DNA of 64,000 nt, from the NCBI RefSeq assembly GCF_021602155.1, contig NZ_BQHY01000004.1:1-64000 (forward strand), given 5' to 3'. Positions 1 through 8,651 of the stretch are shown here, one piece after another. The notes under the pieces are model-generated. The model worked only from the letters and a program-made list of their open reading frames with translations, had not been told where the DNA came from and did not search any database. Every line of letters starts with the position of its first letter. Position 1 is the first letter of the stretch. A program made the translations under genes and the position numbers. Source of the stretch: Pseudomonas parakoreensis (GTDB lineage: Bacteria > Pseudomonadota > Gammaproteobacteria > Pseudomonadales > Pseudomonadaceae).

Positions 1-243
1 AGGCTTCGATGAACTGAAGCGATCTGCCGTCGAAAACTGCGTAACTCGTTGAATCTCAAGGAGTTTTCCGTTTCGACTGCGCCGGAAGTGGGGCGAATTA
101 TAGACCTCCAGAATCTGCCGTCAACCGTTAATTTCAGTTTTCTGTGTCCCCCAAAAAATTTCTTCTATATATAGACGCAACCGCCACGGATGCGCAGCAT
201 ATAGTCCATCGCCCAAGACACCGCCTTCGGATGACGCCTCACA
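1..243. other. Intergenic region, no gene seen
   Basis: No convincing reading frame on either strand. The stretch around 100-170 is AT-rich compared with its surroundings and could hold promoter elements for the gene at 244 or for a leftward gene outside the window. No specific motif can be supported. Confidence 0.4.
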
Positions 244-708
244 ATGACAGCCCATCTTCCTGGCTCCCGAATCCGCCCTACCCCCGCCCCCTTGCTTAAT
301 CCAGGCGAGACCGTGGTGCTGTTCGACGGCGTCTGCAAGCTATGCAACGGCTGGGCGCGTTTTCTGATTCGTCACGACAACAAACAGCGGGTACGCCTGG
401 CGGCAGTGCAATCGCCAGAAGGTCAGGCATTGCTGGCATGGGCCGATCTGCCGGTGGATCAGTTCGACACTATGGCGGTGATCCGCGACCAACATTACTG
501 GGTACGATCGGATGCGTTCTTCGAAGTCATTGCACAACTGCCGGCTCGTTGGTCGCCGGTCAGGCTTCTGCGAGTTTTCCCACGAGCACTCAGAGATTGG
601 GCCTACGACCGCGTGGCATTGAATCGTTATCGGATCTTTGGCAAGTACGACACCTGCCTGTTGCCCGACCCCGATCACGAACGTCGCTTTCTCAAGTCGC
701 CAATGTGA
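244..708 (+). CDS. DCC-family (DUF393) thiol-disulfide oxidoreductase-like protein
   Basis: 154 aa. The family signature is visible near residues 29-35 as DGVCKLC, the Asp-x-x-Cys-x-x-Cys motif that names the DCC family, within the N-terminal block VVLFDGVCKLC. A second conserved block, with paired aromatic residues and an Arg-rich C-terminus (ALNRYRIFGKYDTCLLP), follows. Family members are small thioredoxin-like proteins presumed to act in thiol redox chemistry; the substrate is unknown. No signal peptide or membrane helix is seen, so it is probably cytoplasmic. The ATG at 244 gives the usual family length. It stands alone, with a decayed gene on the opposite strand just downstream. Confidence 0.85.
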   Translation: MTAHLPGSRIRPTPAPLLNPGETVVLFDGVCKLCNGWARFLIRHDNKQRVRLAAVQSPEGQALLAWADLPVDQFDTMAVIRDQHYWVRSDAFFEVIAQLPARWSPVRLLRVFPRALRDWAYDRVALNRYRIFGKYDTCLLPDPDHERRFLKSPM

Positions 709-716
709 ATGCTCCG

Positions 717-1218
717 CTACAGCATCAACTGCAGCCACTGCCCCGGCGTCATCTTCGTATACGTAGCACTTTTGCCATCACCGAAACGCTCAAACCATGT
801 CCCCCAGCGACGCAACCCGGCGGCCCAGACCCTGTGGTCACGCACCAACCCATTTACCTCATGCAGTTGACCATTGCGCAGTTGGCGGATCGGCTTGCCC
901 GCATACGCCAGCCCCCCCCCCTCGATCGTCGACAACCCCGGCGTTTTCGCTGACGAGGAAATGCCGTGCTCGATCGAGTCGATGCGTTTGAAGTGATGGC
1001 GCTGCTCATCGATGATCGCCGACGACAGCGTCGGCACCGAATTGCAACCGCTAAGGATGGCGACACCGGCCTCTCTCGGTCGGGCATCGAGTACGCTGAT
1101 GCCATTGACGAACGTCCGGCAGTCCGCCAGATCGCAATAGTTGACGCCCGCCTCGATGCAGCTTTCGGCCACCGCATAGGATTGCAAAGTTTCCATACCC
1201 GCCAACCACCAACATCCT
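717..1218 (-). pseudogene. Remnant of a saccharopine-dehydrogenase-like NAD(P)-binding oxidoreductase
   Basis: On the minus strand, one frame near 1215-1186 reads RMLVVGGYGNF, a typical N-terminal Rossmann glycine motif. A different frame from about 1196 downward continues with SYAVAESCIEAGVNYCDLAD, then a segment containing SGCNSVPTLSSAIIDE and SSSAKTPGLST. Both pieces look like one family of saccharopine-dehydrogenase-like reductases, but the roughly 60-70 residues normally between them are missing and the frames do not match. The product also stops after about 160 residues, far short of the 350 or so expected. I read this as one gene that has lost an internal segment and its 3' part. It is not related closely to the intact homologue at 9959-11038. 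Confidence 0.65.
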
Positions 1219-1461
1219 GAATGCGATCAACGCTTCCCTGAACAATTCAACAACTGCCCCGCAACCGGGCTCGGCGCAGCTTCCCTGATATCACCGGGCC
1301 AGGCAAGACAGCGTCGGTAGAGTCAGCGCCGTATCGGCCAGATTGATTCCAGTCACTGGGATAACATGCAGCGCTGCCGGTGGCACATCAACTTGTACGA
1401 TGTCTTATCACAGGGTATTACTACGTCTCCTCAACAAAAATAAAACCACGGAGATCGCTAC

Positions 1462-2583
1462 ATGGACTCATTCCTGTCCGCCAAGCCTGAAAGCCTTGAT
1501 CAAACGAAAGGCAATACCCGCCGCAGTTTCCTGAAAAAGTCGCTCGCTGTTTCCGCCACGCTCGCCACCGTCGGCAGCGCCGCACTGCCCCGCTTCTCCG
1601 ATGCCGCCGAACCTTTGAGTCAGCGCTACCCTGATCCACTGATTCACATCCTCGACGACAGCTTCCTGGATCTGCGTATTTTCAACGCCAGTGTTGAAAA
1701 ACTCGCCACCGGCATGCGCTGGGCCGAAGGACCGGTGTGGGTAGGTGATGGCCGGTATCTGTTGGTCAGTGACATCCCCAATAATCGCATCATGCGCTGG
1801 GACGAAATCACCGACACCTTCACCGTGTACCGCGAACATTCAAACTTCTCCAACGGCATGTGCCGGGATCGCCAAGGGCGACTGATCGTTTGCGAAGGCT
1901 CCACCACCACTCGCGAAGGGCGCCGCATCACGCGCACCGAACACAATGGCACGAGCATCGTGCTGGCTGACAGTTTCGACGGCAAGCCCTTCAACTCGCC
2001 CAACGACATCGTCTGCAAAAGTGACGGCTCAATCTGGTTCACTGACCCGCCATTCCAGACCGGCAATAACTACGAAGGCCACAAAGTCACCCCGAGCCAA
2101 CCCCATGCCGTGTACCGCATCGACGGCGAGAGCCAAAAAGTCACTCGGGTAATCGACGACCTCAACGGTCCCAACGGCCTGTGCTTTTCTCCCGATGAAA
2201 AGACCCTGTATGTCGTCGAAGGTCGCGCCAAGCCCAATCGCCTGATCTGGGCGATTGCGGTGAAAGACGACGGCACCCTGGGCGAACGCCGCAAGCACAT
2301 CGAAGGCTTGGACTATGCCGCGATTGACGGCATCAAATGCGACGAAGCGGGCAACCTGTGGTGTGGCTGGGGCGGCAATGGTGATCCCAAGGCCGACCTT
2401 GAAAAACTCGACGGCGTGCGCGTTTTCAATTCGCAGGGCAAGGCCATCGGGCACATTTCGCTGCCAGAGCGCTGCCCGAACTTGTGCTTCGGCGGACGCG
2501 AAGGCAATAGACTGTTCATGGCCAGTAGTCACTCGATCTACTCGTTGTTTGTAAATACGCGTGGGACTACGTTTGCGTTGTAA
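1462..2583 (+). CDS. Tat-exported SMP-30/gluconolactonase/LRE-family protein
   Basis: 373 aa. Residues 20-27 read RRSFLKKS, a twin-arginine motif followed by a short hydrophobic stretch (LAVSATLATVGSAAL) and a likely cleavage region near SDAAEP, so export to the periplasm by Tat is expected. The rest is a six-bladed propeller of the SMP-30/gluconolactonase type: RWAEGPVW near residues 88-95 (metal-binding Glu of the family), SPNDIVCKSDGSIWFTDPPF, GPNGLCFSPDEKTLYVVE and AIDGIKCDEAGNLWCGWGGNG carry the recurrent Asn/Asp metal ligands. Members hydrolyse sugar lactones or other cyclic esters with a divalent metal; the substrate here is not predictable. GGAG-like ribosome site (ACGGAG) sits just before the ATG at 1462. 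It appears monocistronic. Confidence 0.88.
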   Translation: MDSFLSAKPESLDQTKGNTRRSFLKKSLAVSATLATVGSAALPRFSDAAEPLSQRYPDPLIHILDDSFLDLRIFNASVEKLATGMRWAEGPVWVGDGRYLLVSDIPNNRIMRWDEITDTFTVYREHSNFSNGMCRDRQGRLIVCEGSTTTREGRRITRTEHNGTSIVLADSFDGKPFNSPNDIVCKSDGSIWFTDPPFQTGNNYEGHKVTPSQPHAVYRIDGESQKVTRVIDDLNGPNGLCFSPDEKTLYVVEGRAKPNRLIWAIAVKDDGTLGERRKHIEGLDYAAIDGIKCDEAGNLWCGWGGNGDPKADLEKLDGVRVFNSQGKAIGHISLPERCPNLCFGGREGNRLFMASSHSIYSLFVNTRGTTFAL

Positions 2584-2630
2584 AAACGACGCTGGTATCG
2601 CGATTGTTCCGTGAGTATCGAAACAAGCTC

Positions 2631-2658
2631 CTGCCGCGCATCCGAGGCTGCGCGGCAG
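2631..2658. terminator. GC-rich hairpin downstream of the SMP-30 gene
   Basis: CTGCCGCGC at 2631-2639 pairs perfectly with GCGCGGCAG at 2650-2658 across a 10-nt loop. There is no T-run directly after it, so it is only a weak candidate for a rho-independent terminator; it could be a processing or stabilising stem. Confidence 0.35.
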
Positions 2659-2749
2659 TCAAGCCCATTCATTGTGCGCGTCCACCCGCAGCCTCTACAG
2701 AATGACGACGTTTGCCCGTATTTGCCTAAGGCCTATCCCCTGAGTAGAA

Positions 2750-2764
2750 TGCGATTAATTATCA
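2750..2764. promoter_or_regulatory. Putative Fur box upstream of the sigma factor
   Basis: The 15-mer TGCGATTAATTATCA matches the 7-1-7 Fur consensus TGATAAT-N-ATTATCA at 11 of 14 informative positions, with a perfect right half. It lies 23 bp before the sigma-factor start and overlaps the expected promoter region, as Fur sites do in FecIR-type systems. Confidence 0.6.
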
Positions 2765-2787
2765 ATTGTATACTTGCCGGGATTCCG

Positions 2788-3303
2788 ATGCGCAGCGATG
2801 AAACACTAGGCACTGCAGATCTAGGGCTGCTCTATCGCACCCACCACTCGTGGTTACACGGCTGGCTGATCCGACGCACTGGATGTCGCGATAACGCAGC
2901 AGATCTGGCGCAGGACACCTTCGTGCGACTGCTCAAATCCCGTCAGTCCAGCCCCTTACGCGAACCACGCGCCTATTTGAGCAGTATCGCCCGCGGACTG
3001 ATGATTGATCAGTATCGTCGTCGTGAACTCGAACGCGCCTACCTGGAAAGCGTCATGTTGCTGCCTCAACACGAGGTTCCCTCAGAGGAAAGCCGGCTGA
3101 TGATTCTTGATGCGCTTGAGCGCATAGACCGCATGCTCGGCATGCTTAAACCGAGAGTTCGCCAGGCCTTTTTATTTGCCCGACTCGACGGTCTGACGTG
3201 CGCGCAAATAGCCGAAAAGCTGGGTGTTTCCCGCGCGACCGTAGAACGCGACCTTGCCACCGCTCTGCAACACTGCTATCGCTTGCGTTATGTCCAGGCG
3301 TGA
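2788..3303 (+). CDS. FecI-like ECF sigma-70 factor (iron starvation sigma)
   Basis: About 171 aa from the ATG at 2788. Region 2 is seen in RDNAADLAQDTFVRLLKS and region 4 in FLFARLDGLTCAQIAEKLGVSRATVERDL, a clear helix-turn-helix; the spacing is typical of iron-starvation ECF sigmas. An upstream in-frame start at 2611 would add 59 residues that look like translated intergenic DNA and would run across the Fur box, so the later start is preferred. The last codons overlap the start of the FecR-like gene by 14 nt, indicating translational coupling. In the known system the anti-sigma releases this factor when the receptor is loaded with ferric siderophore, and it then transcribes the receptor gene. 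Fur repression is inferred from the box at 2750. Confidence 0.9.
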   Translation: MRSDETLGTADLGLLYRTHHSWLHGWLIRRTGCRDNAADLAQDTFVRLLKSRQSSPLREPRAYLSSIARGLMIDQYRRRELERAYLESVMLLPQHEVPSEESRLMILDALERIDRMLGMLKPRVRQAFLFARLDGLTCAQIAEKLGVSRATVERDLATALQHCYRLRYVQA

Positions 3304-4270
3304 GCCGCAGGCGCTGGATCCGGCCATTGTTGAGCAGGCGATTCAATGGCTGGTGCGCCTTCGCTTCAATCAAGCCGATGAACAAACGCAGCATACGTTT
3401 GAGCATTGGCTGCAGCAGCGCCCAGAGCATGTATTGGCGTGGCAGCGTGTGGAAACGCTTGGGGATGAGTTCGCCGGCGTGCCACCTCAACTGGCCCGAC
3501 AAACCCTCAATGGCACCAACCATGGAATCCGGCGGCGGGAAAGCCTGAAGCTACTGGGCATATTGGCTACCGTTGGCGCTGCAGCCTGGCTCGGCCGAGA
3601 CTACACACCCGTACCAGCCATGCTTGCGCAGCAGCGCAGCAGCACCGGCGAGCAACGAAGGTTCCAGCTCGATGATGGCAGCCTTATCCAGCTCAATAGC
3701 GATAGCGCGGTCGACAGCGATTTCGACGCCCGGCGACGCCTGATCATCCTGCGACGTGGTGAAATCATCGTAAATGTCGGCGCGGATCAACACTCGCCTC
3801 AAGCACGGCCGTTCTGGGTGCAATCACGTGACGGGATCATGCGCGCTCAGAGTTCCCGCTTTCTGGCGCGCGAACGTGACGATGGCACGCTGGTCGCGGC
3901 TCAGGAAGGATCGGTCACGCTGTTTCCCGGCTCCAGTCAAACGCCTGCAAGCCGCAGCGTCGAGGCAGGAAATCAGCTATTGCTCACAACCAGTGGCGTG
4001 CGAAAGGTCAGTGACCAGGGGCTTGATCTATGGAGCTGGGGGGACGGGGTGATCAGTGCGCGCAATATGCGCCTCAATGATTTTATCGTGGAGTTGTCGC
4101 GTTATCGCCCCGGGGTATTGCGTTGCGCCGAAGAGGTCGCTGATCGTCGCGTTTCCGGCACCTTCCAGCTCGCCGATAACGATCAGGTTCTGGCATTGAT
4201 CGCGCAGTCACTGCACTTGCACATAGATTACCGGACCCGTTTTTGGGTCACCGTGACCGCTGCCACCTGA
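3290..4270 (+). CDS. FecR-like anti-sigma / signal transducer
   Basis: About 326 aa from ATG 3290, overlapping the sigma gene's stop. An N-terminal cytoplasmic DUF4880-like region (AIQWLVRLRFNQADEQTQHTFEHWL and AWQRVE) binds the sigma factor in this family. RRESLKLLGILATVGAAAWLG near residues 82-102 is the single membrane segment. The periplasmic FecR domain follows (QRRFQLDDGSLIQLNSDSAV, LRRGEIIVNV), and the C-terminus has the usual STN-contacting block ending in RVSGTFQLADNDQVLALIAQ. It passes the signal from the receptor's N-terminal domain to the sigma factor. Gene order sigma-FecR-receptor is the classic one. An earlier frame start at 3254 is unlikely because it lies deep inside the sigma gene. 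Confidence 0.9.
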   Translation: MSRREPQALDPAIVEQAIQWLVRLRFNQADEQTQHTFEHWLQQRPEHVLAWQRVETLGDEFAGVPPQLARQTLNGTNHGIRRRESLKLLGILATVGAAAWLGRDYTPVPAMLAQQRSSTGEQRRFQLDDGSLIQLNSDSAVDSDFDARRRLIILRRGEIIVNVGADQHSPQARPFWVQSRDGIMRAQSSRFLARERDDGTLVAAQEGSVTLFPGSSQTPASRSVEAGNQLLLTTSGVRKVSDQGLDLWSWGDGVISARNMRLNDFIVELSRYRPGVLRCAEEVADRRVSGTFQLADNDQVLALIAQSLHLHIDYRTRFWVTVTAAT

Positions 4271-4388
4271 GTAAATCAAAACCTTTTACTACCTGAAAAT
4301 TAATGAGGTGGTTTCTCATTCTCGTTCGACCTCTAAGGAAGGCCGGAATACAGGCCAGTCTGCCGATGTCCTTTCTTGGAGCGAGAAA

Positions 4389-6779
4389 ATGAGTTCGTCC
4401 CCGGTGTCACAGCGCCATCCATTAAATCGAGCCTTGCACGGTGCGATTTTGGGTGTGATCGTCAGCATCTACGCATTGCCGTCGCTGGCGCAAACATCGA
4501 GCGCTGCCCCGCGCAATCAAGTCAAACAGTGGAACGTCGCTGCGGGCCCACTGGCGCCGGCGCTTGACCGCTTTGCGCGCGAAGCTGGCATCAGTCTTTC
4601 CTTCGACGCGTCGAGTGTCGCGAACCGCACCACTGCTGGCGTGAATGGCACGCTCGATACGTCGGCAGCGCTGTCATTGTTGCTGCAGGGAAGCGAGTTG
4701 CAAGTCGAACGGCAAGGCCCGAATGCTTACCTGCTGGTCCCTCAAGCAAAGACTGCCGGCCCGCTGGAGCTCGACGCAACGGACGTCGAGGACTACCGCC
4801 TTGCCCCCCTGATCATCAATGCCAAGGTCAGGGTCAGTGCCGACGACGACGCCAACTCGGTGGTCGCCAAGGAACTCTGGGTTGGCGGCAAGGTGGCAAC
4901 CAGCATTCTCAACACACCGGCATCGGTGTCGGTTGTTACCAACAAGGAAATGGAGCAACGCAGCGTCAGCACCACGGAAGAGGCGCTGCAATACACGCCG
5001 GGCGTGATCAGTGACTTCTACGGTACGGATGACCGCAACGACTATTTCCAGATCCGCGGCTTCCAGGCCACCACCTACCGTGACGGCTTGACCCTGAGTT
5101 CGATGCGCGGCGTACGCGAAGATCCATTCGCTTATGAGCGTATCGAGATTCTGCGTGGCGCCAACTCCACGCTGTTTGGCCCCGCGGACCCGGGTGGTTC
5201 GGTGAATTTTGTGACCAAACAGCCGCGCTTCGAGCAGTTTGGCCAAGGCTATGTGACCTACGGTTCGTTTGACCATGTCGAGACAGGCATCGATGTCGGG
5301 GACGCGCTGAACGACGAGAAAACCCTCGCTGGCCGCTTTACCGCCAAAGGCCAAAACAGCGACCGCGAGTACGATCACTCGCAGGACGACAACCAGTTGT
5401 TTATGGGTGGCCTCACCTGGGCACCGACGGATTACACGTCGGCGACGATGATTCTGGATTACCTCAAGACCGAAAGTTCGCCAAACAGCGGTGGCTATCC
5501 GCTGGACAAGGAATACGACCGCAGCAAGTTCTATGGCGAACCCAGCTATAACTTTCACGATGTCGAGCGCACCAGCCTCAGCGGTAACATCACCCACGAC
5601 TTCGACAACGGCTTCGTGCTGCGCAGCAACCTGCGTTACAGCAAGTTGACCGATGATTTCGGCTACGTTTACCTCAGCGACAGCGCTGCACGTGTCGGCA
5701 CTACCGTTGACCGGTATCAGTTTGGCACGGACACCGAAGCCGACCAGTTCAACGGCAATCTGATGCTGCAATACGATGCCCGCTTCGAGAACATCGACAG
5801 CAGCAGCCTGGTGGGCGTGGAGTACCTCGATTCGACAACCAGGGAAAGCTCGGTCTACGCCCCGACGACCTCGATTGACATTGCCAATCCCGTGTTTACT
5901 GGCGTTTCACGCGCAATCACGCCATACGCCGTCAACAAGCGAGACGCGACCACCAAAGCCGTATTCCTTCAGCAGAACCTGTCGTTCTACGAGCGTTTCA
6001 TCGTCACCGGCGGTGTGCGCAACGACTCGATGGATCTGACCAGCAAAGGCTTGCAATCCACTGAGAAAGACAACTTCTCCGAAACCTCCTACCGAGGTGC
6101 GTTGACCTACATCGTCAACGACGAGGTGTCCACCTATGTGAGCATGGTGGAATCCGTCTCGCCGCCGCAGGTTGGGGTGACACCGCAGACGGGCAGGCAG
6201 TACGAAGTAGGCGTGAAGTATGCGCCGATGGGGATGGACGCACTGTTCTCCGCAGCCGTTTACGACCTGACCCAGGAAAACGTCACCATCGCCGTGGTGC
6301 TGCCGAGCGGCATCATTGAGCAACAAACGGTGGGCGAGTCGCGGGCGCGCGGCCTCGACCTGGAGGCCAAGGCGCAGGTGACGCAGAACCTGAGCCTGAT
6401 CGGTGGCTATTCCTATATGGAGTCCGAGGTATTGCGCGGTTCGTTGTACGACGGGAGTTCTCTGAAGGGTAATGAGTTCTCCACGGCACCCAAGCACTCC
6501 GCTTCGCTCTGGAGTTATTACGACGTACCCGGCACTGATGTCAGCGTTGGCTTGGGTGCGCGCTACGTCGGCTCTTATTACTTCGATGCAGCCAACTCCG
6601 GCAAAAGCGATGGCACCACACTGTTCGACGCCGCCTTCAACTACAAGATCGCCAAGGGTACCGACCTTGCAGTGAATGTCAGCAACCTGCTGGATGAGCA
6701 GCACGTGGTCGGTTCCGGCACAGCGAACTACTACAACCCGGGTCGGGAGATTACCGCCAAAGTCAGTTACAACTGGTAA
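4389..6779 (+). CDS. TonB-dependent ferric-siderophore receptor with N-terminal signalling (STN) domain
   Basis: About 796 aa from ATG 4389, which has a good ribosome site (GGAGCGAG) a few bases ahead; an upstream frame start at 4308 lacks one. A signal peptide ends near PSLAQ. Next is the STN signalling domain (AAGPLAPALDRFAREAGISLSF, about residues 45-120) that contacts the FecR partner. The plug (about 180-300) shows VSVVTNKEMEQRS, YFQIRGF and ERIEILRGANSTLFGPADPGG. The 22-strand barrel ends in VSYNW, with a terminal aromatic as outer-membrane proteins require. It imports a ferric siderophore with TonB energy and reports occupancy to FecR. The ligand is not predictable here; FoxA/FiuA-like xenosiderophore receptors share this layout. 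Confidence 0.92.
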   Translation: MSSSPVSQRHPLNRALHGAILGVIVSIYALPSLAQTSSAAPRNQVKQWNVAAGPLAPALDRFAREAGISLSFDASSVANRTTAGVNGTLDTSAALSLLLQGSELQVERQGPNAYLLVPQAKTAGPLELDATDVEDYRLAPLIINAKVRVSADDDANSVVAKELWVGGKVATSILNTPASVSVVTNKEMEQRSVSTTEEALQYTPGVISDFYGTDDRNDYFQIRGFQATTYRDGLTLSSMRGVREDPFAYERIEILRGANSTLFGPADPGGSVNFVTKQPRFEQFGQGYVTYGSFDHVETGIDVGDALNDEKTLAGRFTAKGQNSDREYDHSQDDNQLFMGGLTWAPTDYTSATMILDYLKTESSPNSGGYPLDKEYDRSKFYGEPSYNFHDVERTSLSGNITHDFDNGFVLRSNLRYSKLTDDFGYVYLSDSAARVGTTVDRYQFGTDTEADQFNGNLMLQYDARFENIDSSSLVGVEYLDSTTRESSVYAPTTSIDIANPVFTGVSRAITPYAVNKRDATTKAVFLQQNLSFYERFIVTGGVRNDSMDLTSKGLQSTEKDNFSETSYRGALTYIVNDEVSTYVSMVESVSPPQVGVTPQTGRQYEVGVKYAPMGMDALFSAAVYDLTQENVTIAVVLPSGIIEQQTVGESRARGLDLEAKAQVTQNLSLIGGYSYMESEVLRGSLYDGSSLKGNEFSTAPKHSASLWSYYDVPGTDVSVGLGARYVGSYYFDAANSGKSDGTTLFDAAFNYKIAKGTDLAVNVSNLLDEQHVVGSGTANYYNPGREITAKVSYNW

Positions 6780-6955
6780 GCCGGCGTGTAAGCCTTTTTT
6801 TCATATTGGAAGCGGTGCCCGCTTTACCGCGGGCAGCGTCAACCTGGCCATCAATCGGCAAGGTGAAGCAAAGGTGTTCGATTTTAATCGTTACGCGTCA
6901 GCTATAACTGCCTGCCATGCTGACCGCTTGTCGTTGACCGAGAGAGCGGTGAACG

Positions 6956-8035
6956 TCAGAGCGCCCTGTCCTTGGCTAAGCAATACGCGTTGACGAACGT
7001 TGCCGTATGCTGCAAGGCCTGACGTATGTCCGGTTTAACTATTCCATGCCTGTTGGCAAACCGCTCGACCGCCGCTGTGTTGAAACGAGTGGTCTGGATA
7101 AAGTCCAAGGCTTCGGGTTTTGTATTCAAAAACCACGCGACCGGAGGAATACTCAGTAGCCACTTCAGCAGTCGAAGTGAAATGTGATGTTTGGGAGACT
7201 TCAAGCCCAAAGGTTTAGCCACCTGTGCCAGGAGTTCTCGCAAGTTTGGCGTTTGATCATCAAGCGCCAGCAGTTCCTCGCCCACCATGGCAGGATCAAA
7301 AGCACAAACAGCCACCAGTTCGACCAGATAATCCACGGTGACCAGTGGCAGCCAGTGCTCGGCGGTACCGGGCACTGCAGTCATCTTGCCCTGCACCAGG
7401 TTGCGTATCAGCGCCACCAGCGGCTGACCGTCAAGGATATGCCCGGTGCGGCTGTGGCCACAGACCGTCGCAGGGTGGACAACGGTCATCTCCCCGCCCT
7501 TGGCGGACATGACCTGCTGGGTCGCAAAATGCGCCTCCAGCTTGCTTGCCTCGTAACCACCGACACGCCGGTAGACGGCGGGCCAGTTCGTCAACTCCGG
7601 CTGACAAGGATCAATGCCGATGCGTTGCAAATGTTCATGATTGTTCAGCATGTAGCCGCCGATCATCACTAAACGGCTTTTTTGCTCAGCCGCCAACAGC
7701 GCCACGCGCTTTGCTCCCTCCACATTCACCGCACGAGACTGCTCCACCGAAAGCCCCCATGCGAAGTGGGCGCCCAGGTGGAAAATGACACTGGCGCGCC
7801 TCAGCACTTCCTGATCAGCCAGACTCAACCCGAGATTGTCCTGTTCCAGATTGCCAGCTACGGCAAATACCCGTGCCGCGCACCCGCCCAAATTATCAAC
7901 TTGCTCGCGCAACGCAGCCAGCCGCTCCGGGCGACGCATCAACACCCGAAGGGTGTGACCTTTTGCACTCAGGTTCGCCAGCAAATGTTGACCGATAAAG
8001 CCGGTACCCCCCGTGACAAAGCACTCCACGCTCAT
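6956..8035 (-). CDS. NAD(P)-dependent epimerase/dehydratase-family reductase (extended SDR)
   Basis: About 359 aa from the ATG at 8035, which has AAGGAG seven bases upstream on the minus strand; the longer frame start at 8098 is not needed. The extended-SDR cofactor motif GGTGFIG lies near residues 8-14 (TGGTGFIGQHLL), and the catalytic Tyr-x3-Lys is seen in YEASKLEAHF. The substrate-binding half contains HPATVCGHSRTGHI, similar to dihydroflavonol-reductase/3beta-HSD-like enzymes. It presumably reduces a ketone or aldehyde with NAD(P)H in the cytoplasm. It is divergent from a MerR regulator at 8110 across a 74-bp spacer that contains a dyad, so control by that regulator is likely. Substrate unknown. 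Confidence 0.85.
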   Translation of the reverse strand: MSVECFVTGGTGFIGQHLLANLSAKGHTLRVLMRRPERLAALREQVDNLGGCAARVFAVAGNLEQDNLGLSLADQEVLRRASVIFHLGAHFAWGLSVEQSRAVNVEGAKRVALLAAEQKSRLVMIGGYMLNNHEHLQRIGIDPCQPELTNWPAVYRRVGGYEASKLEAHFATQQVMSAKGGEMTVVHPATVCGHSRTGHILDGQPLVALIRNLVQGKMTAVPGTAEHWLPLVTVDYLVELVAVCAFDPAMVGEELLALDDQTPNLRELLAQVAKPLGLKSPKHHISLRLLKWLLSIPPVAWFLNTKPEALDFIQTTRFNTAAVERFANRHGIVKPDIRQALQHTATFVNAYCLAKDRAL

Positions 8036-8069
8036 TTCCCTACTCCTTGTTGAAGGTGAGAAATCCAGC

Positions 8070-8092
8070 GTAAAGTATCGACCCAACTCTAC
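8070..8092. promoter_or_regulatory. Dyad operator in the reductase/merR divergent spacer
   Basis: GTAAAGT at 8070-8076 and ACTCTAC at 8086-8092 form an inverted repeat with one mismatch and a 9-bp centre. On the minus strand, TTGACT at 8098-8093 is a good -35 just upstream of the dyad, and A/T-rich -10 candidates lie at its other edge, so the dyad would fill a long promoter spacer in the way MerR-family activators use. Target: the reductase at 6956-8035, and possibly the regulator itself. Confidence 0.6.
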
Positions 8093-8109
8093 AGTCAAGC
8101 GGTGTTTTC

Positions 8110-8502
8110 ATGAAAATCGGCGAACTCGAGGCTCGCAGCGGCGCCAGCCGTCATACCTTGCGTTACTACGAGCAGATCGGCCTGATCTCACCGCTGCGGC
8201 AAACCAACAATTATCGTGTCTATACCGAGCGAACCCTACAGGATCTGGACTTTATCCAGCGCGCGCAAAGCATGGGATTTTCCCTGGGGGAAATAGGCGA
8301 GATTCTGGATGCGCAGCGCAACAAGCTGATCGATTGTGCTGACGGCGCGAAGCTGATTGAAAAGAAGATGGCCGAAATCAAACAGAAAATCGCCAACCTC
8401 CAAAGCATTCATCGGTACCTGGATGTAGAGCGTGCGGCCCTCGAAGCGAGTGCTGCCAGGCAACTTGAGCTTCAACAGTTGAGCGACGCTGCCAATCATT
8501 GA
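8110..8502 (+). CDS. MerR-family transcriptional regulator
   Basis: 130 aa. The winged helix-turn-helix is at the N-terminus (MKIGELEARSGASRHTLRYYEQIGLI, then NNYRVYTE), followed by a helical dimerisation arm (AEIKQKIANLQSIHRYLDVER). A single Cys (IDCADG) is present, without the clustered cysteines of metal-sensing MerR or SoxR. It is divergent from the reductase at 6956-8035, and MerR proteins usually activate the adjacent gene in response to a small molecule, so it is the likely controller of that reductase. The inducer cannot be inferred. Confidence 0.88.
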   Translation: MKIGELEARSGASRHTLRYYEQIGLISPLRQTNNYRVYTERTLQDLDFIQRAQSMGFSLGEIGEILDAQRNKLIDCADGAKLIEKKMAEIKQKIANLQSIHRYLDVERAALEASAARQLELQQLSDAANH

Positions 8503-8651
8503 ACCTACGGCAACTCGCGTGGGAAGGCTCCTGCACAAAGTGTGATGTCGCGATTATTTCGATCGCGAATCGACTACCCGTTGTCGTTGGTTGACGTGGG
8601 CGGGCTCTCGTCAGAACGTCCGCCAACGTCACGATTGAAGTGCCTTGCGAC

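Noticed and set aside
2611-2787. N-terminal extension of the ECF sigma factor
   Set aside because: The extra 59 codons cover the Fur box and promoter region and show no sigma-factor character; the ATG at 2788 gives the normal family length.
6817-6834. GCCCGC/GCGGGC hairpin after the TonB receptor gene as a terminator
   Set aside because: Only a 6-bp stem with no T-run after it; the T-run at 6795-6801 precedes the stem. Not strong enough to annotate.
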